Origin: Thermomonas paludicola
GTDB taxonomy: Bacteria > Pseudomonadota > Gammaproteobacteria > Xanthomonadales > Xanthomonadaceae
Reading direction: 5' to 3'
Length of the DNA: 64,000 nt
Assembly (NCBI RefSeq): GCF_024498955.1
Contig: NZ_CP093311.1
Span: 930,001-994,000 of the forward strand
Position numbers and translations under genes: made by a program. The notes below the pieces were generated by a model that searched no databases, was not told the DNA's origin, and saw only the letters and a program-made list of their open reading frames with translations. This document shows, piece by piece, positions 8,534-16,942 of the stretch (position 1 is the stretch's first letter; every line of letters starts with the position of its first letter).

Positions 8534-9286
8534 TTATTCGCGCAGGATGGGTGCGGCAAGCGCTTCGATGCGCGCGGCATCCAGCAGTTCCACTTCGCGT
8601 CGGTCCACCGCCAGCAGGCCTTCGTCCTGCATCCTGCGCAGCACCCGGCTCACTGTTTCCGGCGCCAGCCGCAAATAGTTCGCGATGTCGGTGCGCGCCA
8701 TGGTCAGCTGAAAGCGCGATGCGGAGAAGCCGCGCGCCGACAGTCGGCGCGACATCCCGACCAGGAATGCGGCGACGCGCTGGTCTGCGCTCCAATCACC
8801 CGCCAGCAGCGCGGCGCGGCCGATGTCGCGGCTCAGCAGGCGGAACAGTTCGCGCTGGATGCCGGGCACGCGGGTGGCCAGCACCGAGATCTTCGGGAAC
8901 GAGAACCGGCACAGCATCACCGTGTCGAGCGCGATCGCATCGCATGGGTAGCGGTGGCCGTCGATGGCGTTCAGGCCGATGACTTCGCCGGGGAAATGGA
9001 AGCCCAGCACGTGTTCGTGGCCGTCGCGGTCGGTGACGCAGGTCTTGACCGTGCCGGCGCGTACCGCGGCGATGGCTTCAAACGGATCGCCTTCGCGGAA
9101 CAGGTGATCGCCTGCGTGGAACGGGCCGATGTGCTCGACCAGTACATGCAGTTCCTTCAATGCAGCCTTGTCCATGCCTTGCGACAGGCAGGCGCTGGAA
9201 AACGCGCAGGTGGAACAAAACTGGAATTCGTCGCCGTCGTCGGCAAGGATGCGCGGGCTGAGGCGTGGAAACGGCAGGTCGCTCAT
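8534..9286 (-). CDS. Fnr/Anr-type oxygen-sensing transcription regulator (Crp family)
   Basis: This 250-residue regulator has the same length as E. coli FNR. Cys24-X2-Cys27-X5-Cys33 (FCSTCAFSSACL) and Cys115 (RYPCDAIALD) match the four ligands of the oxygen-labile [4Fe-4S] cluster. A cyclic-nucleotide-type beta barrel follows. The C-terminal helix-turn-helix ARTDIANYLRLAPETVSRVL keeps the Glu-X2-Ser-Arg residues that read TTGAT half-sites in FNR. The ATG at 9286 gives the family length; a TTG at 9334, five bases past the hemN stop, is possible but would add an unusual N-terminus. It lies between hemN and norZ, both of which carry matching boxes, so it is the likely local regulator. Confidence 0.9.
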   Translation of the reverse strand: MSDLPFPRLSPRILADDGDEFQFCSTCAFSSACLSQGMDKAALKELHVLVEHIGPFHAGDHLFREGDPFEAIAAVRAGTVKTCVTDRDGHEHVLGFHFPGEVIGLNAIDGHRYPCDAIALDTVMLCRFSFPKISVLATRVPGIQRELFRLLSRDIGRAALLAGDWSADQRVAAFLVGMSRRLSARGFSASRFQLTMARTDIANYLRLAPETVSRVLRRMQDEGLLAVDRREVELLDAARIEALAAPILRE

Positions 9287-9338
9287 CGGCAGCCCCGCAT
9301 GCCACGCGCAAACAGGCCCCGCCGTTGCCGGCAACAGG

Positions 9339-10739
9339 TCAGATCGCGCGGGAGAAGCGCGGCTTGGAATCGGCGGCGGGAGGGGTCAGGTATCGGTCGA
9401 AGCACATGGCAATGTTACGCAATAGCAGCCGCCCTTGCGAGGTGGCTTCGATACGCCCGGGCGAAATCCGCACCAATCCGTCTTCCGCCAGTGGCTGCAG
9501 TTGTTGCAGGGCGTCGGCGAAATAGTCGTTGAAGCGAATGCCGTAGCGGCGCTCCAGCGCGGCCATCGGGATTTCCCCCTGGCACATCAGCGATTGGATC
9601 AGGTCGGCGCGCAGCTCGTCGTCTTCGCTCAGCTGCATGCCGCGGAAAACCGGCAGCTTGCCGGCGTCGATGGCGGCCTCCCACGACGGAAGGTCGCGCG
9701 GGTTCTGGCTGAAGCTGTTGCCGATGTGGCTGATCGCCGACACCCCCAGGCCGATCAGGTCGCTGTCGGCGTGGGTGGTGTAGCCCATGAAGTTGCGATG
9801 CAGGCCGCCGCGGGCCTGTGCCTGCGCCAAATCGTCGTCGGGCAGGGCGAAGTGGTCCATGCCGATGTAGAGGTAGCCGGCAGCGGTGAGTTTTTCCACC
9901 GCCAGCTGCAGCAACGCCAGCTTCGCCTCGCCGTCCAGCAACAGCGATTCGTCGATCTGCTTCTGCGGCTTGAACAGGTGCGGCATGTGCGCATAGCTGT
10001 ACACCGCCAGCCGATCCGGGCGAATCTCGAGCACGGTATCCAGGGTGCGGCCGAAGCCTTCCAGGGTTTGCGCCGGCAGGCCGTAGATCAGGTCGATGTT
10101 GACCGACCGCAGGCCGGCCTTGCGGCAGGCATCGACCACCGAACGGGTTTGCTCCACCGACTGGATGCGGTTCACCGCTTCCTGTACCACCGGGTCGAAA
10201 TCCTGCACGCCCAGGCTGGCGCGGTTGAAGCCGGCACCGGCCAGCGCCAGCAGCCACTCGGGCTCGCAGAAGCGCGGGTCGATTTCGATGGAAATGTCTC
10301 GATCGCCGCTGTCGGCGAAGTGGAACTGCCGGCGCAGCATGTCAACGGTGTCGGTCAGCTGGACGGGATTGAGGAAATTCGGGGTGCCGCCGCCGAAATG
10401 CAACTGGATGACTTCGCGGTCGCGATCGAACAGCGGCGCGACCAGCGCCGCTTCGCGGTGCAGGCGGGCGAGATAGGATTCACCGCGCGCCAGGTCGCGG
10501 GTGATGATCCGGTTGCAGCCGCAATAAAAGCACGGGCTGAAGCAGAACGGCACGTGCACGTACAGCGACAGCCGGCGCGGGATGGGTTCTTCGTTGCTTG
10601 CCTGCACGGCCCCGCGCATCTGCGCCTCGCCGAATTCCGCGCTGAACTGGGGCGCGGTCGGGTACGAGGTGTAGCGCGGGCCGGGCCGGTCGTAACGGCG
10701 CAGCAGGTCCGCGTCAAAGGCGATGTTCTGAGGATGCAT
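9339..10739 (-). CDS. hemN: Oxygen-independent coproporphyrinogen III oxidase
   Basis: This 466-residue radical SAM enzyme converts coproporphyrinogen III to protoporphyrinogen IX without oxygen. Cys66-X3-Cys70-X2-Cys73 (VPFCFSPCFYCGC) binds the [4Fe-4S]-SAM cluster; the extra fourth Cys two residues on is typical of true HemN. The N-terminal RYDRPGPRYTSYPTAPQF aligns with the start of E. coli HemN, fixing the ATG at 10739. The C-terminal HemN domain (GIRFNDYFADALQQLQPL) is complete. No Shine-Dalgarno sequence is visible, and a perfect Fnr box is centred 41.5 bases upstream of the ATG. The Fnr-type regulator gene follows almost directly. Confidence 0.95.
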   Translation of the reverse strand: MHPQNIAFDADLLRRYDRPGPRYTSYPTAPQFSAEFGEAQMRGAVQASNEEPIPRRLSLYVHVPFCFSPCFYCGCNRIITRDLARGESYLARLHREAALVAPLFDRDREVIQLHFGGGTPNFLNPVQLTDTVDMLRRQFHFADSGDRDISIEIDPRFCEPEWLLALAGAGFNRASLGVQDFDPVVQEAVNRIQSVEQTRSVVDACRKAGLRSVNIDLIYGLPAQTLEGFGRTLDTVLEIRPDRLAVYSYAHMPHLFKPQKQIDESLLLDGEAKLALLQLAVEKLTAAGYLYIGMDHFALPDDDLAQAQARGGLHRNFMGYTTHADSDLIGLGVSAISHIGNSFSQNPRDLPSWEAAIDAGKLPVFRGMQLSEDDELRADLIQSLMCQGEIPMAALERRYGIRFNDYFADALQQLQPLAEDGLVRISPGRIEATSQGRLLLRNIAMCFDRYLTPPAADSKPRFSRAI

Positions 10740-10773
10740 GCACGCAGCTTAGGCAGGGATGGGCCGCCGTGAA

Positions 10774-10787
10774 TTGATCTTGGTCAA
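10774..10787 (-). promoter_or_regulatory. Perfect Fnr/Dnr box upstream of hemN
   Basis: TTGAT-CTTG-GTCAA is a full consensus match for the Anr/Dnr group; the dyad extends one more base each side as ATTGA-N6-TCAAT. The centre is 41.5 bases from the A of the hemN ATG. A -10-like TAAGCT (10751-10746) ends six bases before the ATG, so the class II geometry predicts a leaderless mRNA. Confidence 0.82.
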
Positions 10788-10803
10788 TCCAGCCGCATCG
10801 CGC

Positions 10804-11463
10804 CTAGCGGCGCGTCATGCCGTACACGACGGTATCCACGTGCGAGACCCCATTCACGAAACCGGGGTGGTCGTGCGGGATCGGCCTGCGCTCCAGCCGT
10901 TCGATGGCCCAGTCCTGCGCGTACAACTGGCCCACCTCGTGTTCCGGCACCGAAAACGGCGGGCCGTCGCGTTCGTGCTGGGGATATTCGAGAGTAATCA
11001 GCAATCCGCGGCAGGCACCGGGAAGCAGGTGGTACAGCGCACTCGCGTAGCGCACGCGCAGTTGCGGCGGCAGCGCGATCAGCGCGGCGCGGTCGAACAC
11101 GGCGGCGCAATCGGCAAGCAGCGCGGCATCCAGTCCGAAGGCATCGCCGCACACCAGCTCGATGTTGCCGGCGCGGAAGTGGATGCCGTAGCGGGTTTGG
11201 GTGACCTCGGGCGCGAGGCCGTGCTCGGCGAAGAACTGCTCGATCGCCAGCTTCGACAGCTCCACGCCCAGCACGTGATGGCCCTGTTCGGCCAGCCACG
11301 CCAGGTCATGCGATTTCCCGGCCAGCGGCACGAACACCTTCGTGCCCACCGGCACGCCCAGCGCCGGCCAGTGCTTCATCAGCAGCGGCGTTGGCGCGGG
11401 CTGGTGAAAGCCGATCCGGTTGTCCTGCCAGCGTTGGTGCCAGAAGTCGGGCTGCATTGGCAT
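10804..11463 (-). CDS. tpm: Thiopurine S-methyltransferase family protein
   Basis: This 219-residue SAM-dependent methyltransferase begins MPMQPDFWHQRWQDNRIGFHQP, the hallmark N-terminus of bacterial TPMT. It also has VFVPLAGKSHDLAWLAEQGHHVLGVELS, the SAM-binding loop. Bacterial homologues methylate thiopurines and detoxify selenite or tellurite; the native substrate here is unknown. Start codons at 11463 and 11457 are both possible; many homologues begin MQPxFW, which would be 11457. No clear ribosome-binding site is present, and a weak -10-like TCTAAA sits six bases before the ATG at 11463. It follows parC on the same strand after 57 bases. Confidence 0.88.
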   Translation of the reverse strand: MPMQPDFWHQRWQDNRIGFHQPAPTPLLMKHWPALGVPVGTKVFVPLAGKSHDLAWLAEQGHHVLGVELSKLAIEQFFAEHGLAPEVTQTRYGIHFRAGNIELVCGDAFGLDAALLADCAAVFDRAALIALPPQLRVRYASALYHLLPGACRGLLITLEYPQHERDGPPFSVPEHEVGQLYAQDWAIERLERRPIPHDHPGFVNGVSHVDTVVYGMTRR

Positions 11464-11520
11464 GTCTCGTTTAGATTCTTTGGACTCATCCCTTCCGCCG
11501 CAGGCGAAGGGGAGGAGGAG

Positions 11521-13767
11521 TCACTCCACCAGCAGCGCGTCCACTTTCTGCCAGCCGCGTGGCAGCAGGCCGCCGCGCGATCCGCGCGCGCCGAGGTAGG
11601 GCTCGAGCTCCTTGAACGACAGCGTCATCGTGCGGGCGCCCGATTGCACCAGCAACTTGCCGTTCGATGGCACCACCGCCACCGCCACCACGTGCTCGGT
11701 GCCGCGCTTTGCCTTCGGGATGTCGATCAGTTTGTTGCCCTTGCCCTTGTCGAGCTCCGGCAGTTCGGCCAACGGGAAGGCCAACACGTGGCCGGCGCTG
11801 GTCACGGCCACGATGCGGTCGTGTTCCACGCTGGCGATGGCGGCAGGTTGCAACACGCGTCCGCCTTCCGAGAGCGACAACAGCGCCTTGCCGGCCTTTT
11901 GCCGGCTGGTGAGATTTTCAAAGCGGGTGACGAAGCCGTAGCCGTGGCTGGAGGCGATCACCAACTTCGCGTCATTGTCGGCGCTGGTCATGGCCTGGAA
12001 CGACGCCCCAGGCACCGGCGCAAAGCGTCCGGTGAGCGGTTCGCCGTTGCCGCGCGCGCTGGGCAGCGTATGCACCGCCACCGAATAGCTGCGGCCTGCC
12101 GAATCCAGGAAGGCCACCTGTTGCGTGCTGCGCGTGCGCACCGCCACCAGCAGGCTGTCGCCATCGCGGTAGCTGAGCGAAGTGGCATCGATATCGTGGC
12201 CCTTGGCCGCGCGCACCCAGCCCTTTTCGCTGAGCACCACGGTCATCGGCTCGCTGGCGACCAGCTCGGTCTCGGCCAGCGCCTGCGCGGCCTGGCGCGC
12301 GACCAGCGGGCTGCGCCGCGCATCGCCGAATTTCCTGGCATCGGCCAGCAGCTCATCCTTGACCAGTTTCTTCAGCTTCGCCTTGCTCTCCAGGGTGGCG
12401 ATCAGTTGGTCGCGTTCGCTGGCCAGCGCATCCTGCTCGCCGCGAATCTTCATTTCCTCCAGCCGGCCCAGCTGCTTCAGCCTGGTGTCGAGGATGTAGT
12501 CGGCCTGTTCCTCGCTGAGCTTGAAACGCGGCATCAACACGGCTTTCGGCTCATCCTCGGTGCGGATGATGTGGATCACTTCATCCAGGTTGAGGAACGC
12601 CACCAGCAGGCCGTCCAACAGGTGCAAGCGGCGATCCACCTTGTCCAGCCGGTGCTTCAGGCGGCGGGTCACGGTGGTTTGCCGGAAGCTGAGCCATTCG
12701 GACAGCAGCATCTTCAGGTTCTTGACCTGCGGGCGCCCGTCCAGGCCGATCACGTTCATGTTGACCCGGAAGCTCTTTTCCAGATCGGTGGTCGCGAACA
12801 AATGGCCCATCAGCTGTTCGGCGTCCACGCGATTGCTGCGCGGCACCAGCACGATGCGGGTGGGATTGGCATGGTCGGATTCGTCGCGAATGTCCTCCAG
12901 CCATGGCAGCTTCTTGGCTCGCATCTGGCTGGCGATCTGTTCGATGATTTTCGAAGGCGAGACCTGGTAGGGCAGCTCGGTGATCACGATATTGGCGTGC
13001 TCCTTCACGAACACGCCGCGTGCGCGCACCGAGCCGCTGCCGGTCTCGTACATCGCCACCAGGTCGGTGGTCGGGGTGATGATCTCGGCGGCGGTGGGAT
13101 AGTCGGGCCCGCGCACGTGTTCGCACAGGTCGCGCACGCTGGCATCGGGATCGTCCAGCAGGCGCACGCAGGCGCTGACGATTTCCCCCACGTTGTGCGG
13201 CGGCACGTCGGTGGCCATGCCCACGGCAATCCCGGTGGTGCCGTTCAGCAGCAGGTGCGGCAGGCGCGCCGGCATCCAGGTGGGCTCTTCCAGGGTGCCG
13301 TCGAAGTTCGGCGTCCAATCGACGGTGCCCTGGCCCAGCTCGCCCAGCAGCACCTCGGCGATCGGCGACAGTTTGGATTCGGTATAGCGCATCGCCGCGA
13401 ACGACTTGGGGTCGTCGCTGGAGCCGAAGTTGCCCTGGCCTTCGATCAGCGGATAGCGATAGGAAAACGGCTGCGCCATCAGCACCATCGCCTCGTAACA
13501 GGCGCTGTCGCCGTGCGGATGGAATTTGCCGATCACGTCGCCGACGGTGCGCGCGGACTTCTTGGGCTTGGCACCAGCCGCCAGCCCCAGTTCGCTCATC
13601 GCGTAAATGATGCGTCGCTGCACGGGCTTGAGGCCGTCGCCGATGAACGGCAAAGCGCGGTCCAGCACCACGTACATGGAGTAGTCGAGGTAGGCGCGCT
13701 CGGCGAATTCGCTGAGCGGGAGTTGTTCGAAGCCGTGGAAGGTGGAGCGCAGGAGATCGTCGGTCAT
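11521..13767 (-). CDS. parC: DNA topoisomerase IV subunit A
   Basis: This 748-residue subunit decatenates daughter chromosomes with ParE. The breakage-reunion domain begins [20 protein letters not shown]. The catalytic Tyr is 128 (AMRYTESKL). The quinolone-resistance region [15 protein letters not shown] keeps the wild-type Ser88 and Glu92 equivalents. The C-terminal half has the beta-pinwheel blades (for example [17 protein letters not shown]), as in ParC rather than GyrA. The TAG of queG lies nine bases upstream and forms part of a TAGAAT -10-like hexamer that ends six bases before the parC ATG. Confidence 0.95.
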   Translation of the reverse strand: MTDDLLRSTFHGFEQLPLSEFAERAYLDYSMYVVLDRALPFIGDGLKPVQRRIIYAMSELGLAAGAKPKKSARTVGDVIGKFHPHGDSACYEAMVLMAQPFSYRYPLIEGQGNFGSSDDPKSFAAMRYTESKLSPIAEVLLGELGQGTVDWTPNFDGTLEEPTWMPARLPHLLLNGTTGIAVGMATDVPPHNVGEIVSACVRLLDDPDASVRDLCEHVRGPDYPTAAEIITPTTDLVAMYETGSGSVRARGVFVKEHANIVITELPYQVSPSKIIEQIASQMRAKKLPWLEDIRDESDHANPTRIVLVPRSNRVDAEQLMGHLFATTDLEKSFRVNMNVIGLDGRPQVKNLKMLLSEWLSFRQTTVTRRLKHRLDKVDRRLHLLDGLLVAFLNLDEVIHIIRTEDEPKAVLMPRFKLSEEQADYILDTRLKQLGRLEEMKIRGEQDALASERDQLIATLESKAKLKKLVKDELLADARKFGDARRSPLVARQAAQALAETELVASEPMTVVLSEKGWVRAAKGHDIDATSLSYRDGDSLLVAVRTRSTQQVAFLDSAGRSYSVAVHTLPSARGNGEPLTGRFAPVPGASFQAMTSADNDAKLVIASSHGYGFVTRFENLTSRQKAGKALLSLSEGGRVLQPAAIASVEHDRIVAVTSAGHVLAFPLAELPELDKGKGNKLIDIPKAKRGTEHVVAVAVVPSNGKLLVQSGARTMTLSFKELEPYLGARGSRGGLLPRGWQKVDALLVE

Positions 13768-13776
13768 CCGCCTATT

Positions 13777-14835
13777 CTACGGCTCTGGCCGATGCCGCCG
13801 CAGTGCCCATTCCACGTGCTCGCGCACGACCGGCGAAGGGTGTTCGCGACGCGATTCCAGTGCCGCCAGCACCGCAGGCGTGGACGGCGCATTGCCGAGC
13901 GCGATGGCGATGTTGCGCAGCCAGCGCTCATGGCCGCTGCGACGGATCGCGCTGCCTTCGCTGCGGCGCAGGAATTCGTCCTCGTCCCAGGCAAACAGGT
14001 CCACCAGGCTGGCGTTGTCGAGGTCATTGCGGACGCGGAAGTCCGGCTCGTCGCTGCGCTTGGCGAATTTGTTCCAGGGACATGCCAGCTGGCAGTCGTC
14101 GCAACCGAAAATGCGGTTGCCCATCAGCGGCCGCAGGTCTTCGTCGATGCTGCCTTCGTGTTCGATGGTCAGGTAGGAAATGCAGCGCCGCGCATCCAGC
14201 CGGTAGGGCGCGGTGATGGCGCCGGTCGGGCAGACGTCGATGCAGCGCGTGCAGCTGCCGCAGTGCGCGCTGGCCGGCGGATCGATGGGGAGCGGGATAT
14301 CGACGAACAGCTCGCCGAGGAAAAACCAGCTGCCGCCGTTCTTGTCGATCAGGCAGGTGTGCTTGCCGATCCAGCCCAGCCCGGCATTGCGCGCCAGCGC
14401 GCGTTCCAGCACCGGCGCCGAGTCGGTGAACGCGCGATGGCCGAACGGGCCGATCTCCGCCTGCACGGCGTCGGCCAGCCGCGCAAGGCGGTTGCGCATC
14501 AGCTTGTGGTAGTCGCGGCCCAGCGCATAGCGGGCCACGTAGGCGCGTTCGTGCTCGCGCAGGTTGGCCCAGGCGGCGTCGGTGTCCTTGCCATAGTCCA
14601 GCCCCACCGAAATGACGCGCAGGGTGCCGGGCAGCAGTTCTGCGGGGCGTGCGCGCATCGTGCCGTGGCGTGCCATCCACGCCATCGAGCCGTACAGGCC
14701 TTGCTCCAGCCAGTCCAGCAGATGGGCCTCGTCCTGCTTCAGTTCCACGCCGGAAATGCCGACGCGCTGGAAGCCTGCGTCGCGGGCCAATGCGCGGATG
14801 CGCTGGGCAAGCGCGTTGTAGTCGGGCGTGGACAT
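13777..14835 (-). CDS. queG: Epoxyqueuosine reductase
   Basis: This 352-residue cobalamin-dependent iron-sulphur enzyme carries out the last step of queuosine synthesis in tRNA. Two [4Fe-4S] motifs are visible: CGSCTRCIDVCPTGAI near residue 190 and GCDDCQLACPWN near 245. The N-terminal DUF1730-type domain (GMRARPAELLPGTLRVISVGLDY region) precedes them. A C-terminal HEAT-like tail (RHERWLRNIAIALGN region) is also present. The start at 14835 gives the normal family length. A perfect TATAAT lies seven bases upstream of the ATG and there is no ribosome-binding site, so the mRNA may be leaderless. The divergent nnrED gene starts only 38 bases away. Confidence 0.95.
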   Translation of the reverse strand: MSTPDYNALAQRIRALARDAGFQRVGISGVELKQDEAHLLDWLEQGLYGSMAWMARHGTMRARPAELLPGTLRVISVGLDYGKDTDAAWANLREHERAYVARYALGRDYHKLMRNRLARLADAVQAEIGPFGHRAFTDSAPVLERALARNAGLGWIGKHTCLIDKNGGSWFFLGELFVDIPLPIDPPASAHCGSCTRCIDVCPTGAITAPYRLDARRCISYLTIEHEGSIDEDLRPLMGNRIFGCDDCQLACPWNKFAKRSDEPDFRVRNDLDNASLVDLFAWDEDEFLRRSEGSAIRRSGHERWLRNIAIALGNAPSTPAVLAALESRREHPSPVVREHVEWALRRHRPEP

Positions 14836-14873
14836 GGCGCAAATTATAGGTCTGCATTCCCGAGCCCCCCCGC
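14836..14873. promoter_or_regulatory. 38-base divergent promoter region queG / nnrED
   Basis: On the minus strand TATAAT (14848-14843) ends seven bases before the queG ATG. On the plus strand the overlapping TATAGG (14845-14850) could serve nnrED, 23 bases from its ATG. No good -35 element or Shine-Dalgarno sequence is visible for either gene. Confidence 0.5.
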
Positions 14874-16361
14874 ATGCACAGCCCGTTTCCCCTGTTCGAC
14901 ATCGAAGCCCTGCGCTTGCTGGAAACGCGCGGCACCGCGCATCTGCACGGCGATGCGTTCGCGCTGATGGCGCGCGCCGGGCAGGCGGCGTGGCGCAGCG
15001 TGCTCAAGCATTGGCCACGGGCGAAGCAGCTGCTGGTGGTGTGCGGGCCGGGCAACAACGGTGGCGATGGCTATGTGCTGGCCCGCCACGCGCTGTGTTC
15101 GGGACTGTCGGTACGCGTGCTGCAACTGCCCATGCATGCGCCCGCGACCGGGCTGGCGCAGCGTGCGTGCGAGGCATTCATCGGCGCTGGCGGCGCGGTC
15201 GGGAGTTTCGATGGCGAGCTTGGCGAGGCGGAGGTGATCGTCGATGCGCTGTTCGGCATCGGCTTGTCGCGTGCGCCGGATGCGGCCATCGCAGCGCTGA
15301 TCGACGCGATCAACGCGCACCCTGCACCGGTGTTGTCGCTCGACGTGCCCAGCGGGCTCGACGCGCGCAGCGGGGCCGCGCCGGGCGCGGTGGTGCAGGC
15401 GCAGTGCACCCTGCAATTCATCGCCCGCCATCGTGGACTGCGCACCGGCAGGGCGCTGGATTGCTGCGGCAAACTGGAACTGGCCACGCTGGAGCTGCCG
15501 CCTCGGCTGTTTGACGGCATCGCGCCGGCGGCACTGGCGTGGCGCGCCGACGCCCTGCACGCGTTCTTCCCGCTGCGTCCGCGCGATGGCCACAAGGGCT
15601 GCAACGGTCATGTGTTGTGCATTGGCGGAGACCACGGCAGTGGTGGTGCGCTGATGCTGGCGGCGCAGGCGGCGTTGCGCAGCGGCGCCGGGCTGGTCAG
15701 CGCGGCGACGCGCGTGGCGCATGTCCCGGCACTGTTGGCGCGTTGCCCGGAAGTGATGGCGCACGCGGTGGAGGACAGTGCGCCCTTGCAGCGGCTGCTG
15801 GCGCAGGCCGACGTGATCGCCATCGGCCCCGGACTGGGGCAAGCGGAGTGGGGGCGCGCGGTGCTGGAGGCTGTATTGGCCTCACCCCGGCCCAGGGTGC
15901 TGGATGCGGATGCGTTGAACCTGCTGGCCGGCTCCGGCGTGCGCCTGCGCGCGGATGACGTGGTCACGCCGCATCCCGGCGAGGCCGCGCGGCTGCTTGG
16001 CTGCGCCATCGCCGACGTGCAGCGCGATCGCTTCGCCGCCGCCGCCGCGCTGCACGCGCAACTGGGCTGCGTGGCGGTGTTGAAAGGGGCTGGCAGTCTG
16101 GTGCATGCCGCGGGCATCACGCCTGCGGTGATTGGCGCGGGCAATCCCGGCATGGGCGTTGGCGGCATGGGCGACTTGCTGACCGGCTGCATCGCTGCGC
16201 TGCGCGCGCAAGGTCATGCGGCTGGCGAGGCGGCGCTGGCAGGCGCATTGCTGCACGCTGCGGCAGGTGACGCTGCCGCGCTGGACGACGGTGAGCGCGG
16301 CCTGCTGCCCTCCGACCTGCTGCCGTGGTTGCGCAAGCTGGCCAATCCAGTGCGACGATAG
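14874..16361 (+). CDS. nnrD: Bifunctional NAD(P)H-hydrate epimerase / ADP-dependent dehydratase
   Basis: This 495-residue two-domain repair enzyme handles damaged NAD(P)H. The N-terminal epimerase half (YjeF_N, about 1-215) contains VVCGPGNNGGDGYVLARH and the Asp-containing VIVDALFGIGLSR. The C-terminal dehydratase half (about 225-490) contains GGDHGSGGALMLAAQAALRSGAGLVS and the signature GNPGMGVGGMGDLLTGCIAAL. Together they epimerise and dehydrate NADHX/NADPHX with ADP. It is the first gene of the conserved run nnrED-tsaE-amidase-mutL. The stop TAG is four bases before the tsaE ATG. The start lacks a Shine-Dalgarno sequence. Confidence 0.95.
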   Translation: MHSPFPLFDIEALRLLETRGTAHLHGDAFALMARAGQAAWRSVLKHWPRAKQLLVVCGPGNNGGDGYVLARHALCSGLSVRVLQLPMHAPATGLAQRACEAFIGAGGAVGSFDGELGEAEVIVDALFGIGLSRAPDAAIAALIDAINAHPAPVLSLDVPSGLDARSGAAPGAVVQAQCTLQFIARHRGLRTGRALDCCGKLELATLELPPRLFDGIAPAALAWRADALHAFFPLRPRDGHKGCNGHVLCIGGDHGSGGALMLAAQAALRSGAGLVSAATRVAHVPALLARCPEVMAHAVEDSAPLQRLLAQADVIAIGPGLGQAEWGRAVLEAVLASPRPRVLDADALNLLAGSGVRLRADDVVTPHPGEAARLLGCAIADVQRDRFAAAAALHAQLGCVAVLKGAGSLVHAAGITPAVIGAGNPGMGVGGMGDLLTGCIAALRAQGHAAGEAALAGALLHAAAGDAAALDDGERGLLPSDLLPWLRKLANPVRR

Positions 16362-16365
16362 GCGG

Positions 16366-16851
16366 ATGTCCGAATTCCTCCTTCCAGATGCCGAGGCCAC
16401 CGATTCCCTGGGCGCGCGCTTGGCGCAGTCGCTGCCGGAGCGGGCGGTTGTTTACCTGCACGGTGACCTGGGGGCCGGCAAGTCCACGCTGGCGCGGGCG
16501 TTGCTGCGCGCGTTGGGCGTGACCGGCACGATCCGCAGCCCCACCTATACGCTGGTCGAGCAGTACGTGCTGCCCAACCGGGGCTTGCTGGAAGGCGGCC
16601 TGGCCTTGCACCTGGACCTGTACCGGATCGGCAATCCGGGCGAATTGGAATTTCTCGGGCTGGATCCGGCCGAAGCCAGGCTGTGGCTGGTCGAATGGCC
16701 GGAGCGCGGGCGCGGCAGCCTGCCCGAGGCCGATCTGGACATCGCGTTGGCGGTCGAGGGCTCGGGGCGGCATTGCCGGCTGCTGCCAAACACGCCGGCC
16801 GGCGCGGCATGGGTCGCTGGATTGGCTTCAGGTCTGGATATCCCGCGTTGA
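16366..16851 (+). CDS. tsaE: tRNA threonylcarbamoyladenosine biosynthesis ATPase TsaE
   Basis: This 161-residue P-loop protein works with TsaB, TsaC and TsaD to make the t6A base next to the anticodon of ANN-decoding tRNAs. The Walker A motif is LHGDLGAGKSTLARALLRALG at about residues 29-49. SPTYTLVEQY and the HLDLYRIGNPGELEFLGLD segment are family signatures. The final LVEWPERG is also typical. The length is normal. The ATG follows the nnrED stop after four bases, and a good GGCGG-type site precedes it. The E. coli gene has the same neighbours. Confidence 0.95.
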   Translation: MSEFLLPDAEATDSLGARLAQSLPERAVVYLHGDLGAGKSTLARALLRALGVTGTIRSPTYTLVEQYVLPNRGLLEGGLALHLDLYRIGNPGELEFLGLDPAEARLWLVEWPERGRGSLPEADLDIALAVEGSGRHCRLLPNTPAGAAWVAGLASGLDIPR

Positions 16852-16942
16852 GTTCATGAACCCGGCAGGAATGTCCGCCAGGTCACGGATTCAAAAGGGA
16901 AAATGCTTGAAATTCGCGCTGGCAAGTGATTAACTCCGACCC

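Noticed and set aside
11489..11511. Hairpin CCCTTC...GAAGGG between parC and tpm as a terminator
   Set aside because: The stem has a bulge and no U-run follows on the minus strand, so it does not support a terminator call.
10759..14967. Very long plus-strand open frame of about 1400 codons
   Set aside because: It is antisense to tpm, parC and queG, all recognised families with catalytic motifs. The frame is open only because high third-position GC removes stop codons.
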